Assembly (NCBI GenBank): GCA_902363125.1
Contig: CABIZD010000013.1
Location: 1-57,780 of the forward strand
Length of the DNA: 57,780 nucleotides
From: Coriobacteriaceae bacterium
Lineage (GTDB): Bacteria; Actinomycetota; Coriobacteriia; Coriobacteriales; Coriobacteriaceae
Reading direction: 5' to 3'
Shown here: one piece after another, positions 8,145-16,981 of the stretch
Layout of the letters: the number at the start of each line of letters is the position of its first letter
Numbering within the stretch: the first letter of the stretch is position 1
Position numbers and translations under genes: made by a program
Notes under the pieces: generated by a model
What the model was told of the DNA's origin: nothing
Seen by the model: the letters and a program-made list of their open reading frames with translations, nothing else
Databases searched by the model: none

Positions 8145-9095
8145 CTAGTTGCCCGATGTCGTGCCTTGGCTTGAACTGTCAGATGTCGTGCCCGATGTGG
8201 TGCCACTCGAATTGCTGCTGTTGCTGTCTGCTGTGCCCGTTCCCGACGTGGTGTCGCTCGTTTGGCCGCCCGTGTTCGGCTGCGAACCGTCGGTCGTTTG
8301 GCTTGAGTCGGTTGTGCCGGACGGCGTGCCACTGTTGGACGTAGAGGAATCGGTGCCCTGCGATTGGTTTTGGGTGTTCGATGACGAGTCGGCAGAGGTA
8401 GAACTGTCTTGCGTGCCGTCCGTCTGTGCCTGCTGGCTTTGCGATTGGCCGGAGCTATCCGCGTCGCTCTTGGTCGTGCGCGACGAAAGGATCGGCTCGG
8501 GGCGCTCGCCCAGACCCTCGCCGGCGGTGGTGATAAGGATGGCACCGGCGCAGGCGATGACCGCGACGATGGCGATGGCGATCGAGAAGACGATGACCTT
8601 CTTTTGCGTCTGGCTGCGCTCTGCCGCCGCCTTGGCGCGCAGGCTGTCGGGAGCGACGCGCGCCGTGGTTGCGCGCCCCGCAATCTGGCGCATCTCCTGC
8701 GTAGTCGCGGCGCCGCCCAGGTGCTCCTCGGCATTAAACTCAACGGGCTTATAGGCGCCGGCGGGGTAGTCGACGGCGGCGTGCGTACCTTTGAGGGCTT
8801 CGGCGCTGGCAGAGATAAAGTGGCGGTAGACCTGCGAAGACACAACGGTGATGACCGAGCTCACGGCGGCGCCGATTACCGATCCGGCGATACCGATCTT
8901 GGAGGCAAGCGCGACGCTCGTGGCGGCAGCTGCGGCGCCGGCGATGATCTGGGGAATTGAAATGTCGTCGAACAGGCCCTTTTTGGGCGCGATGGCCATG
9001 GTCTGTCCGATGGAATGGTTTTCGTGAACGCCGTTGTTGAGCGATGCCGGCGTCATGACACGTGTGCGCGGCGCGTCGGTGTACTTGGTTGTCAT
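8145..9095 (-). CDS. membrane protein with a Ser/Thr/Gly/Gln-rich surface tail
   Basis: A 316-residue protein. After a polar N terminus comes a hydrophobic Ala/Val/Ile-rich segment (about residues 45-75), then a region with basic residues, then a strong transmembrane helix VIVFSIAIAIVAVIACAGAI. The C-terminal third is a low-complexity tail of Ser, Thr, Gly, Asp, Asn and Gln with repeated SGTTS- and TSDT-like units, presumably outside the cell and possibly glycosylated. The ATG preceded by GGGAGG was chosen over a longer frame. No catalytic motif is seen. Such tails often act as cell-wall spacers; that is inference. Confidence 0.65.
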   Translation of the reverse strand: MTTKYTDAPRTRVMTPASLNNGVHENHSIGQTMAIAPKKGLFDDISIPQIIAGAAAAATSVALASKIGIAGSVIGAAVSSVITVVSSQVYRHFISASAEALKGTHAAVDYPAGAYKPVEFNAEEHLGGAATTQEMRQIAGRATTARVAPDSLRAKAAAERSQTQKKVIVFSIAIAIVAVIACAGAILITTAGEGLGERPEPILSSRTTKSDADSSGQSQSQQAQTDGTQDSSTSADSSSNTQNQSQGTDSSTSNSGTPSGTTDSSQTTDGSQPNTGGQTSDTTSGTGTADSNSSNSSGTTSGTTSDSSSQGTTSGN

Positions 9096-9270
9096 ACGGG
9101 GTCCTCCCGGTGTAAATCTGCTTCGTTTCGTGTAGCCCTCAGGGTACCCACCAGATGTGAATCGTGCGTGACGTTTAACAGATACCATCAACTCATCAAG
9201 GGGGGCTTGCTGTCTTTGGCGAAATAGCTTGATGCTAAACTGGACTTACGATTGCGAGGTGGTTTACGTG

Positions 9271-9531
9271 ATGTACCCGTATATGACATTCGAAGACGGT
9301 ACCGAGGTCATTCATTCTGACCTGATTACAGATGTCGATGTCGAAAAGGTTATCGTGCATTTTGAACGACCGACGGCAGAGGGCTTCGACTCCGCTCGTT
9401 GTGAGTTGCCTTCCTGTTCGTGGACTGACTGGGAAGGGCATTTTACTCAGAGTGAAAAACGAGCTTTCGAAGAGTGTTTGAGCAAATTATTTAGATTAGT
9501 TCGAATAAAGAAGCTGAATGCGATGACCTAA
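9271..9531 (+). CDS. small conserved-looking acidic protein, unknown function
   Basis: An 86-residue cytosolic protein starting MYPYMTFEDGTEVIHSD and containing HFERPTAEGFDSARCELPS, which reads like a compact beta-rich domain. I recognise the general look of a small family found in gut Firmicutes and Actinobacteria but cannot name it. The start chosen follows GAGGTGG; an earlier in-frame start lacks a ribosome site. It opens an AT-rich three-gene cluster with a DUF2087 protein and an MFS transporter. It may be an antitoxin- or immunity-like accessory protein, with no direct evidence. Confidence 0.55.
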   Translation: MYPYMTFEDGTEVIHSDLITDVDVEKVIVHFERPTAEGFDSARCELPSCSWTDWEGHFTQSEKRAFEECLSKLFRLVRIKKLNAMT

Positions 9532-9578
9532 AGCGTATGCATTTTTAGTATTAGATGCGTATGAAATGGAGGATGTGA

Positions 9579-9860
9579 ATGGATGAGCTAATAGACTTTA
9601 AAAAACGATTTCTCAAGAATGGCGAGCTGGTTTCAATTCCAAAAAAGGAAAGCTATAAAAGAATCATGCTGCTATGGGCCGTCTCTTTCTTTGAATTAAA
9701 TACAAGTTATACGGAGCTTCAGGTTAATCGTGTGCTTTCACAGCTTTATCCTGATTATGCCGTGTTGAGGCGGTATTTGGTTGATTATGGATTCCTATTA
9801 AGGGATGAACGAGGCCTGAAATACGAGGTTAATCGTGATGTTCACGGTATTGAGAGCTAG
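9579..9860 (+). CDS. DUF2087 domain protein
   Basis: A 93-residue protein matching the DUF2087 pattern: FLKNGELVSIPKKESYKRIMLL near the N terminus, a central YTELQVNRVLSQLYPDYAVLRRYLVDYGFL and a short tail. DUF2087 is a small winged-helix-like domain, often at the C terminus of ArsR or GNAT proteins but also found alone, so DNA binding is plausible. GGAGG lies upstream of the start. The gene overlaps the following MFS gene, suggesting coupled translation and perhaps local regulation of the transporter. Confidence 0.8.
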   Translation: MDELIDFKKRFLKNGELVSIPKKESYKRIMLLWAVSFFELNTSYTELQVNRVLSQLYPDYAVLRRYLVDYGFLLRDERGLKYEVNRDVHGIES

Positions 9861-11022
9861 CCGTCCGGTTCGGGTCCTATATATTGCTAGAGGGATAAGC
9901 GAAATAGGCAATTGGTGTGCGAATATTGCTTTGCCAATGCTGATTTACGAGGTAACTCACGATGTTTCTGCAACTGCTTTGATGGTCTGCTGCAGATTTG
10001 CCCCCTCTCTGTTTTCAGTTGCGCTCGCGCAGCTGCCTCAGAAGATGGGTATCGGGACACTGCAGGCCATGAGATTGGCAGACTTAATTCGCGCGGGATT
10101 ATTCGTTTGCTATATTTTTGTTGATAGTAAATGGAGTATGTTTGCTATTACGTGCGCGGTATCGCTTTGCCGAACGGTTGAAATGCCCTGCTTTTACTCG
10201 TTGTTAAGAGCCAATACGAATAGTATCAATCGCGACGTAATTAATAATTCGTTTGGGTTTCTGCAGAATTTGATGATGGTTCTGGGGCCAGTTGCCGGCG
10301 GTTTTGTTGTCGCTCAATTTGGGGCGGAGGCTGTTCTTGCATTAGACGCGCTATCTTTTGCCGCGTCGTTCTGGTTGCTGCGAGATGTTCCGTCGGTTAT
10401 CGAGGTTAATGATAAAGAGGGGATAAGCAAAAATGAAAAATACAGGACTGCATTTAGTGATCTTAGCGCGAAGCACTTGGCAATTGGTTTCCTATTAATC
10501 GATATTTCTAGTGGCGTGGCATTCGGCTCTCTGAATTCTCTTTTGCCAGCTATAGCGCAATTGCAATTTGACTCGTCATCGATACAATACGGATTCCTTC
10601 AGAGCAGTCTTACAATCGGACTGTTGTTCGGAAATACAATATATGGTCGTTTAATCAGTGGTTCCGATTGCGTTAAATCATATTGTTTTGTGACGTATCT
10701 TGCGCTCGGTGCGTATCTGGCGTTTGGCTATCGCTATGCGTCTGGGATATCGTTTATTTTCCTTTTTATCGTCGGTGCCGGAAACGCCATTCAAGATGTG
10801 CTTCTCATAACATCGCTGCAGGATTTGGCGAGAGACGGATCTGAATCGATAGGCCTGTTTTCAATTAGGGAGTCTTTGCAATCGGTTGCTGTTGTTATTT
10901 CAACACTCCTTGTTTCGCTGTTCACGAGCATCGCGATGTTCTCAATTCTCGTTACAGGACTTGGTGTATTTTCAATTATGATGGTAGTTGTGTTTCAATT
11001 GAATTATTTGCGAAAGATGTGA
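9838..11022 (+). CDS. MFS transporter (MFS_3-type exporter)
   Basis: About 394 residues with 10-12 hydrophobic segments. The N-terminal RPVRVLYIARGISEIGNWCANIALPMLIYEV is the first-helix pattern of MFS_3/enterobactin-exporter-like permeases (FxxLxxxxxISxxGxW). The start ATG follows GAGG at good distance and lies inside the 3' end of the DUF2087 gene. Substrate unknown; drug or metabolite efflux is the usual role of the group. Base composition is AT-rich like its two upstream neighbours and unlike nadE downstream, indicating a horizontally acquired cassette. Confidence 0.8.
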   Translation: MFTVLRASRPVRVLYIARGISEIGNWCANIALPMLIYEVTHDVSATALMVCCRFAPSLFSVALAQLPQKMGIGTLQAMRLADLIRAGLFVCYIFVDSKWSMFAITCAVSLCRTVEMPCFYSLLRANTNSINRDVINNSFGFLQNLMMVLGPVAGGFVVAQFGAEAVLALDALSFAASFWLLRDVPSVIEVNDKEGISKNEKYRTAFSDLSAKHLAIGFLLIDISSGVAFGSLNSLLPAIAQLQFDSSSIQYGFLQSSLTIGLLFGNTIYGRLISGSDCVKSYCFVTYLALGAYLAFGYRYASGISFIFLFIVGAGNAIQDVLLITSLQDLARDGSESIGLFSIRESLQSVAVVISTLLVSLFTSIAMFSILVTGLGVFSIMMVVVFQLNYLRKM

Positions 11023-11069
11023 CGTTGATATGCCTTAATTTTGAAATACATGCTCTTAGCACAGGTTGG

Positions 11070-11096
11070 CCTCTCAGTAAACTGGGAGGTTGCTTT
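11070..11096 (+). terminator. weak intrinsic terminator after the MFS gene
   Basis: CCTCTCAG and CTGGGAGG pair around a four-base loop with one wobble, followed by a modest T-containing tail. Confidence 0.35.
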
Positions 11097-11156
11097 GGCT
11101 AGTTAGAGATATGTGAACGTCCGTTAGACTGAATCTCAGGGTAGAAGGGGCCTCCA

Positions 11157-13157
11157 GTGTCCAGATCAACAAAGCAATGCTGCGTTTCGGCTAATAAGAA
11201 CGATGGCTTTTTGCGTGTGGCGGCGGCGTCGCCGCAGATTCGCGTTGCCGATGTCGAAGGCAATGCCGAGGTTGCGCTGGCGGCTGTTCGCGATGCTGCC
11301 GAGCGCGGCGTTCGTGCGTTGGTGCTGCCCGAGCTTAATCTGTGCGGTTATACCGCGGCCGATCTGTTCCATAATCGCACGCTGCTGCATGCCTGTGAGA
11401 CTGCTCTGGCACATATTCTCGATGAAACCCGCGAGCTGCCGATTGTCTTTACCGTCGGTCTTCCCGTTGCAGTTGCCGAGAATATCTACAACTGCGCCGC
11501 CGTGTGCTGCGCGGGCGAGCTATTGGGCCTCACGGCCAAGAAGTATTTGCCCAACTATGGCGAGTTCTATGAGCGCCGTTGGTTTGCTCCGGCGCCTGCG
11601 GATCCCGTGTGGGTTGAATTTGCCGGTCAGGGTCCGGTCCCGCTGGGTTCGGGGCTTGTCTACCGTTGCTGTGATGAGGGCGCCGAGGACCTGGTGCTGG
11701 GCGTTGAGGTCTGTGAGGATCTGTGGGTGCCGGCACCCCCTTCGACCGAGATGGCGCTTGCCGGCGCGACGGTGATCCTCAACCCGTCGGCCTCGGACGA
11801 GATCATCGGCAAGGCGGATTACCGCCGCAGCCTCATCTCCAATCAGAGTGCACGCCTGTACTGCGCCTATGCCTACGCGGACGCGAGCGAGGGTGAGTCC
11901 ACGACCGACATGGTCTTTGCGGGGGAGAACCTCGTTTACGAAAACGGTTCGAAGCTCGCCGCGACCAAGCTGCTTACCTGCGGCATGGCCATTGCCGACG
12001 TTGATCTTGACCGCCTGGTTGCCGAGCGCCGTCGTTCGACGACGTGGACGCGCGCGGACGATGCACCGGAGGCCACGATCGTTGAATTTTCGTTTGAAGG
12101 CGTGCTGACAGACGAACCTGTCTTGCGCGATGCACTCGGCATCGACCGAGTCTTCCCCCGTGCGCCCTTTGTGCCGGCCGACCATGGCGACCTGGCCGAG
12201 CGTTGCGAGACCATCCTTGACCTGCAGACCGCCGGCCTCAAGACCCGCCTTGCCCATACGGGCACCAAGGCTGCGGTCATCGGTCTTTCGGGCGGCCTGG
12301 ACTCCACGCTGGCACTGCTTGTGACCGTGCGCGCCTTCGATGCACTGGGGCTGCCGCGCACCGGTATCACGGCGGTTTCCATGCCCGGCTTTGGCACGAC
12401 GCACCGCACCAAGTCGAATGCCGAGTCGCTCGCTCGTGACTTGGGTGTGAGCTTCCGCGAGGTCTCGATCCATGCTGCCGTGGAACAGCACTTTAAGGAT
12501 ATCGAGCATGATCCGGCCGTGCAGGACGTGACCTACGAGAACAGTCAGGCGCGCGAGCGTACGCAGATTCTGATGGATCTGGCCAACCAGGCTGGCGGTT
12601 TTGTCATCGGCACGGGCGACCTGTCGGAGCTGGCGCTCGGCTGGGCTACCTATAACGGCGACCACATGAGCATGTACGCCGTCAACGCGAGCGTGCCTAA
12701 GACGCTTGTGCGCCATCTGGTGCGCTATGCGGCCGATGTGTTTGGCGGGCGTATTGCCGAGACGCTGCTCGACATCCTCGATACGCCGGTGTCCCCCGAG
12801 CTTCTGCCGCCCACGGGCGACGGCGAGATTGCGCAGAAGACCGAGGATTTGGTGGGCCCGTACGAGTTGCACGACTACTTCCTCTATTACCTTTTGCGTT
12901 TTGGCTTTGAGCCGGGCAAGATCTACCGCATGGCGCTCAAGAGCTTCGAGGGCGTCTACGACGCCAAGACCGTCCACACATGGCTACGTACGTTCTACCG
13001 TCGCTTCTTTGCCCAGCAGTTTAAGCGCAGCTGCCTGCCCGATGGTCCCAAGGTGGGTTCGGTGACGCTCAGCCCGCGCGGCGATTGGCGTATGCCGAGT
13101 GACGCAAGCTCACGTCTGTGGCTCGCGCAGATCGACGCCCTCAATCCAATTGACTAA
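11157..13157 (+). CDS. nadE: glutamine-dependent NAD+ synthetase
   Basis: A 666-residue two-domain enzyme. The N-terminal nitrilase-type glutaminase has the triad in LVLPELNLCGY (Glu), LTAKKYLPNYGEFYE (Lys) and GVEVCEDLWVP (Cys). The C-terminal synthetase has the PP-loop GLSGGLDSTLALL, GTGDLSELALGWATYNGDH and the usual C-terminal helical region. It converts deamido-NAD to NAD with ATP and glutamine in the cytosol. The start is GTG with AAGGGG upstream. The length suits the long bacterial/tuberculosis-type NadE, and the gene stands alone. Confidence 0.95.
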   Translation: MSRSTKQCCVSANKNDGFLRVAAASPQIRVADVEGNAEVALAAVRDAAERGVRALVLPELNLCGYTAADLFHNRTLLHACETALAHILDETRELPIVFTVGLPVAVAENIYNCAAVCCAGELLGLTAKKYLPNYGEFYERRWFAPAPADPVWVEFAGQGPVPLGSGLVYRCCDEGAEDLVLGVEVCEDLWVPAPPSTEMALAGATVILNPSASDEIIGKADYRRSLISNQSARLYCAYAYADASEGESTTDMVFAGENLVYENGSKLAATKLLTCGMAIADVDLDRLVAERRRSTTWTRADDAPEATIVEFSFEGVLTDEPVLRDALGIDRVFPRAPFVPADHGDLAERCETILDLQTAGLKTRLAHTGTKAAVIGLSGGLDSTLALLVTVRAFDALGLPRTGITAVSMPGFGTTHRTKSNAESLARDLGVSFREVSIHAAVEQHFKDIEHDPAVQDVTYENSQARERTQILMDLANQAGGFVIGTGDLSELALGWATYNGDHMSMYAVNASVPKTLVRHLVRYAADVFGGRIAETLLDILDTPVSPELLPPTGDGEIAQKTEDLVGPYELHDYFLYYLLRFGFEPGKIYRMALKSFEGVYDAKTVHTWLRTFYRRFFAQQFKRSCLPDGPKVGSVTLSPRGDWRMPSDASSRLWLAQIDALNPID

Positions 13158-13225
13158 GGTTGGCTAAATTGAACCAATACGGGGGTTGTAAGCGTTACAC
13201 TTTTGAAATCTGATGGCCCGTATCG

Positions 13226-13257
13226 CGCGGCGCTCTTGTCGGAGCGCCGCGTTTTTT
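13226..13257 (+). terminator. intrinsic terminator after nadE
   Basis: A perfect ten-base-pair stem, CGCGGCGCTC with GAGCGCCGCG, a six-base loop and six T residues. It also rules out the longer upstream start of the next gene. Confidence 0.92.
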
Positions 13258-13275
13258 ATATCGAAAGGTGGCACC

Positions 13276-14439
13276 ATGCAGGCATCGCAGCGTCTCGACC
13301 GCTTTGGCGCGGAGGTCTTCGCCTCGCTCAACAACAAGCTTCTCGCGCTGAAGGCTCAGGGCAAGACCATTTACAACATGAGCGTGGGCACGCCCGACTT
13401 TAAGCCGTACGACCATGTGGTCGAGGCGCTCACGCAGGCAGCCCAAGATCCCGAGATGTGGAAGTATGCCCTGCGCGACCTGCCCGAACTCAAGCAAGCC
13501 GTGTGCGATTACTATGAGCGCCGCTTTGGCGTTTCGGGCATTACGCCGTCCATGGTGCAGTCGTGCAACGGCACGCAGGAGGGCGTGGGTCATTTGGGCC
13601 TGGCCCTGCTCGATCCGGGCGACACCATTCTGGTTCCCGATCCGTGCTACCCGGTCTTTGAGGCGGGTGCCAAGATCGCCGATGCCAAGCTCGAGTACTA
13701 TCCGCTGGTCGCCGAGCATAATTACCTGCCCTATGTGGCGGGCATCGATCCCGAGGTGGCCGATCGCGCCAAGTATATGATCGTGTCGCTGCCCGCTAAC
13801 CCGGTGGGCTCGGTGGGCACGCCCGAGGTCTATGAGGAGATCATCGCTTTCGCCCGCGAGCACGACCTTCTCATCGTCCATGACAACGCATACTCCGACA
13901 TCGTGTTTGACGGTGAGCCGGGTGGCAGCTTCTTGCAGTATCCCGGCGCGCTCGAGGTGGGCGTGGAGTTCTTCTCGCTCTCCAAGTCGTTTAACGTCAC
14001 CGGTGCGCGTATCGGCTTTTTGGTCGGCCGCGAGGACGTGGTCTCTGCCTTTGCCAAGCTGCGCGGCCAGATCGACTTTGGTATGTTCTTCCCGATCCAG
14101 AAGGCTGCTATCGCCTGCCTGAACGGTCCGCGCGATGAGGTCGAGGCGCAGCGTCTGAAGTACCAGGAACGCCGCGATGCCCTGTGCGACGGTCTTGAGG
14201 GCCTGGGCTGGGAGCGTCCCAACGCGCATGGCTCTATGTTTGTGTGGGCCAAGCTTCCCGGTGGTCGCACCGATTCCATGGCGTTTTGCGAGGAGCTTAT
14301 GGAGAAGGCCGGCGTTGTGGTGACGCCGGGCGCGAGCTTTGGCCCTTCGGGCGAGGGGCACGTGCGTATGGCACTGGTCTTGCCGCCCGATCAGATCGCT
14401 TTGGCTGTCGAGGCCATTCGCGAGGCTGGCCTGTATTAG
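13276..14439 (+). CDS. class I/II PLP aminotransferase (DapC/DapL-like)
   Basis: A 387-residue fold-type I aminotransferase. YNMSVGTPDFKP is the N-terminal substrate-loop motif; the cofactor segment includes SLPANPVGSVG and HDNAYSDIVF, and SLSKSFNVTGARIGF holds the PLP-binding Lys. The family includes LL-diaminopimelate, N-acetyl-diaminopimelate and aspartate aminotransferases. Because the lysine locus nearby uses DapH, this enzyme is a fair candidate for the missing N-acetyl-LL-diaminopimelate aminotransferase step, but that is contextual inference. The start follows AAAGGTGG; the upstream extension would run through a terminator. Confidence 0.8.
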   Translation: MQASQRLDRFGAEVFASLNNKLLALKAQGKTIYNMSVGTPDFKPYDHVVEALTQAAQDPEMWKYALRDLPELKQAVCDYYERRFGVSGITPSMVQSCNGTQEGVGHLGLALLDPGDTILVPDPCYPVFEAGAKIADAKLEYYPLVAEHNYLPYVAGIDPEVADRAKYMIVSLPANPVGSVGTPEVYEEIIAFAREHDLLIVHDNAYSDIVFDGEPGGSFLQYPGALEVGVEFFSLSKSFNVTGARIGFLVGREDVVSAFAKLRGQIDFGMFFPIQKAAIACLNGPRDEVEAQRLKYQERRDALCDGLEGLGWERPNAHGSMFVWAKLPGGRTDSMAFCEELMEKAGVVVTPGASFGPSGEGHVRMALVLPPDQIALAVEAIREAGLY

Positions 14440-14582
14440 AAACCTATTTCGACCCGTCAATAGCTCGAAACCGATTTCGTGCAGTTATTTTACGAATTCT
14501 GCAAACAATTTCGGTAAACGGTCGATTTTTGGCTGCGAATAGGGGCATAATCAAAGTCCCGATTGGATGTATTGGGATTACG

Positions 14583-14615
14583 ACAAGCCGCTCGGGTCGT
14601 TCCCGGGCGGCTTGT
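14583..14615 (+). promoter_or_regulatory. leader hairpin ahead of ldh
   Basis: ACAAGCCGCTCGGG pairs with CCCGGGCGGCTTGT (14 pairs, one wobble) about 25 bases before the ldh start. There is no long T run, so it may stabilise the message or act as a weak terminator/attenuator. Confidence 0.45.
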
Positions 14616-14640
14616 TTGTGGAGAGAGATGGGAGTTTCTA

Positions 14641-15591
14641 ATGGTTAACGAGAAGAAGGTCGCTATTGTCGGCTGCGGTTTCGTCGGTTCGTCTTCGGCG
14701 TTCGCACTGATGCAGAGTGGTCTGTTCTCCGAGATGGTCCTCATCGACGTGGACAAGAACCGTGCCGAGGGTGAGGCCCTGGATATCGCGCACGGCATGA
14801 CGTTTGCCGAGCCGATGAAGATCTACGCCGGCGATTATTCCGATGTCGCCGACGCCGCCATGATCGTCGTCACTGCTGGCGCTGCCCAGAAGCCCGGTGA
14901 GACCCGCCTGGACCTGGTCAACAAGAACGTCAGCATCTTCAAGTCCATTATTCCCGAGATTAAGAAGTCCGGCTTCGACGGCATTCTGTTAATCGTCTCC
15001 AACCCGGTCGATGTTCTGACCTACGCCGCCATCAAGATGTCCGGCCTGCCCGAGGGCCACGTCATCGGTTCCGGTACCGTGCTCGACACCGGCCGCCTGC
15101 AGCAGATGCTTGGTGCCCACGTCGAGGTTGACCCGCGCGATGTCCAGGCCTATGTCATGGGCGAGCACGGCGACTCCGAGTTTGTCGCTTGGTCCAGCGC
15201 TCAGGTTGCCGGCGTTCCGCTGAACACTTTCTGTGAGCTTCACGGCCACTTGGAGCATGAGGCTGCCGAGAAGCGCATCGCCGAGGACGTCAAGAACTCC
15301 GCCTACACCATCATCGAGAAGAAGCACGCCACCTACTATGGCGTCGCCATGGCCGTCAAGCGCATCTGCACCGCCGTCATGCGCGATGAGCAGACCGTTC
15401 TGCCCGTCTCTTCGCTCATGGTGGGCGAGTATGGCCTGTCCGATCTTGCCATCTCCATGCCGACCGTCGTTGGCCGCGACGGCGTTGTCTGCCGCGTCCC
15501 CGTGCCGCTGAACGACGACGAGCAGCATGAGCTCACCGTCTCCGCCAAGGCCCTCAAGGACATCATCGACAGCGTCGATTTCTCCTGCTAA
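14641..15591 (+). CDS. ldh: L-lactate dehydrogenase
   Basis: A 316-residue NAD-dependent dehydrogenase with Rossmann loop VAIVGCGFVGSSSAFAL, the LDH active-loop Arg and following segment in QKPGETRLDLVNKN, the substrate-binding region IVSNPVDVLTYAA and the catalytic His in GEHGDSEFVAWS. The TRLDL loop separates it from malate dehydrogenases. It reduces pyruvate to L-lactate to regenerate NAD+ in fermentation. The start ATG has GGGAG upstream; a longer frame begins inside the leader hairpin region and is not used. Single-gene transcript. Confidence 0.95.
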   Translation: MVNEKKVAIVGCGFVGSSSAFALMQSGLFSEMVLIDVDKNRAEGEALDIAHGMTFAEPMKIYAGDYSDVADAAMIVVTAGAAQKPGETRLDLVNKNVSIFKSIIPEIKKSGFDGILLIVSNPVDVLTYAAIKMSGLPEGHVIGSGTVLDTGRLQQMLGAHVEVDPRDVQAYVMGEHGDSEFVAWSSAQVAGVPLNTFCELHGHLEHEAAEKRIAEDVKNSAYTIIEKKHATYYGVAMAVKRICTAVMRDEQTVLPVSSLMVGEYGLSDLAISMPTVVGRDGVVCRVPVPLNDDEQHELTVSAKALKDIIDSVDFSC

Positions 15592-15623
15592 ATCAAGCTC
15601 GCTAGAGCGAAAAGCTACAATGA

Positions 15624-15656
15624 AGGCGTCCGGGCCCACACGGTCCGGGCGCCTTT
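15624..15656 (+). terminator. intrinsic terminator after ldh
   Basis: A long GC-rich stem starting AGGCGTCCGGG (two wobble pairs) followed by five T residues. Confidence 0.88.
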
Positions 15657-15661
15657 TTGGT

Positions 15662-15702
15662 GCAAAGTAACCTGACCCCAATGCACCATCCCAATGCACC
15701 AT
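15662..15702 (+). repeat. short intergenic repeat, copy 1 (AACCTGACCCC type)
   Basis: This unit (CAAAGTAACCTGACCCC followed by two ATGCACC boxes) recurs with a few changes on the far side of the DUF2974 gene. The GGGACAGGTT-like core recalls REP-type elements. Only two clear copies lie here, with related cores elsewhere in the window. Confidence 0.5.
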
Positions 15703-15718
15703 AGTTGATGGGAGGGCC

Positions 15719-16879
15719 ATGTCGGATTCGCCTAATTTTTTGACCTATGCTCAGACGGCGTTTGATCCGTTTGAGGAGCGGCCGTTCTGCGCGGTGGACA
15801 GCCTGGTCTTTGCGTGGTTGTCCTATTTGCGTTTGCCGGGTGATATGGCGGAGCTGACGAACTGGCAGGGCCTAGACGTACGCGAGCTGCTGCGTGCCGA
15901 GTGCTATCGGGACATGATTGACGACTTGTGGGATCCAGAGGGGAGCAGGGCCTTGTTGGAGGCCGTGGCAGCAAATCCCAGATACCGCGGCGTGCACGTT
16001 TGCGGCTATCGTGCCGTGAGCGATGTGGTGGCGACGGAGCAGTTTGCAGCCATGGCGTTCCGGTTTCCGGCGGGGTTTAGCTATCTTTCCTTCCGGGGGA
16101 CCGACAGCACGATTGTGGGCTGGAAAGAGGATTTTAACATGGCGTTCCGGTGTCCTGTGCCGGCCCAGGAATCCGCGGCGCGTTATGTGGACGAGGCGGC
16201 GGATGCGATTGACGGGCCGCTTTTGTGCGGAGGTCATTCCAAGGGCGGAAACCTTGCGGTGTACGGTGCGGCGATGTGCTCCGATGTCGCCCGTGAGCGA
16301 ATCGAACGGGCGTATTCCCATGATGGTCCGGGCTTCGTCGAGGAGTTTCTGAACGGCAACGCCTTTGCCGATCTTTCCGGTCGAATCGACAAGACGCTAC
16401 CTCGATCGTCGATCTTTGGCATGATGCTCGAGACACAGGAGGACTATGCCATCGTTGAGAGCACCGAGTTCAGCCTGCTGCAGCACAATCCCTTTAGCTG
16501 GGTGGTTGATGGTCACGACTTCGTGTACTGTGAGCGCCTGTCCGCCGGTGCTCGATACGTTGATGGTTCCATTCGCGAGATGCTGCTTGCAGTGTCGCCT
16601 AGCGAACGCGAGCGTTTTGTAGATGCGTTGTTCTCCGTGTTTGAGGCTACGGGTGCTGAGCGGTTTGCGGATATCGCTGGGAATCTGCGCGAGAGCCTGC
16701 CCGTGATGCTCCAGGCTGCGCAAGGCTTTGACAAGGATACACGACGCTTTGTCTCGCAGACCATCGTGGCAATCCTTAAATGCGCACTGTTGCCCAAACG
16801 ACCCCAGATCGACGTGCCCGCTGCCGGCAAGAGTTTGGCAGAACAGCTCGAGGCTTGGCAGTCCGAGCTCCTGCGCTAG
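15719..16879 (+). CDS. DUF2974 (Mbeg1-like) alpha/beta-hydrolase
   Basis: A 386-residue cytosolic protein. The N-terminal FCAVDSLVFAWLSYL and the central YLSFRGTDSTIVGWKEDFNM followed by LCGGHSKGGNLAVYGA are hallmarks of DUF2974 proteins; GHSKG is the lipase-type nucleophile elbow with a candidate catalytic Ser. A late HDFVY may carry the His. Substrate unknown; lipase or esterase activity is inferred from fold only. The start has GGGAGG upstream. The gene is bracketed by two copies of a short repeat, as if inserted or duplicated as a unit. Confidence 0.85.
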   Translation: MSDSPNFLTYAQTAFDPFEERPFCAVDSLVFAWLSYLRLPGDMAELTNWQGLDVRELLRAECYRDMIDDLWDPEGSRALLEAVAANPRYRGVHVCGYRAVSDVVATEQFAAMAFRFPAGFSYLSFRGTDSTIVGWKEDFNMAFRCPVPAQESAARYVDEAADAIDGPLLCGGHSKGGNLAVYGAAMCSDVARERIERAYSHDGPGFVEEFLNGNAFADLSGRIDKTLPRSSIFGMMLETQEDYAIVESTEFSLLQHNPFSWVVDGHDFVYCERLSAGARYVDGSIREMLLAVSPSERERFVDALFSVFEATGAERFADIAGNLRESLPVMLQAAQGFDKDTRRFVSQTIVAILKCALLPKRPQIDVPAAGKSLAEQLEAWQSELLR

Positions 16880-16887
16880 CCATTGAT

Positions 16888-16928
16888 ACAAAGCAACCTG
16901 TCCCCGATGCGCCAATCTTCGATGCGCC
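16888..16928 (+). repeat. short intergenic repeat, copy 2 (AACCTGTCCCC type)
   Basis: Aligns base for base with the copy before the DUF2974 gene: CAAAGCAACCTGTCCCC, then two ATGCGCC boxes separated by about a dozen bases. The differences are few single-base changes. Confidence 0.5.
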
Positions 16929-16981
16929 TGGGGCGGGCTCGACCGCTATACTGATTCGTGCCGAAATCAATCTAGAACGGA

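Noticed and set aside
5167..11022. prophage or integrative element
   Set aside because: The AT-rich blocks look foreign, but no integrase, transposase, attachment repeats or phage genes are present.
11520..12977. 485-codon minus-strand frame over nadE
   Set aside because: Antisense shadow of the synthetase domain with no recognisable domain.
13213..13275. longer start for the aminotransferase
   Set aside because: The extension reads through a strong nadE terminator, and a good ribosome site exists at the internal ATG.
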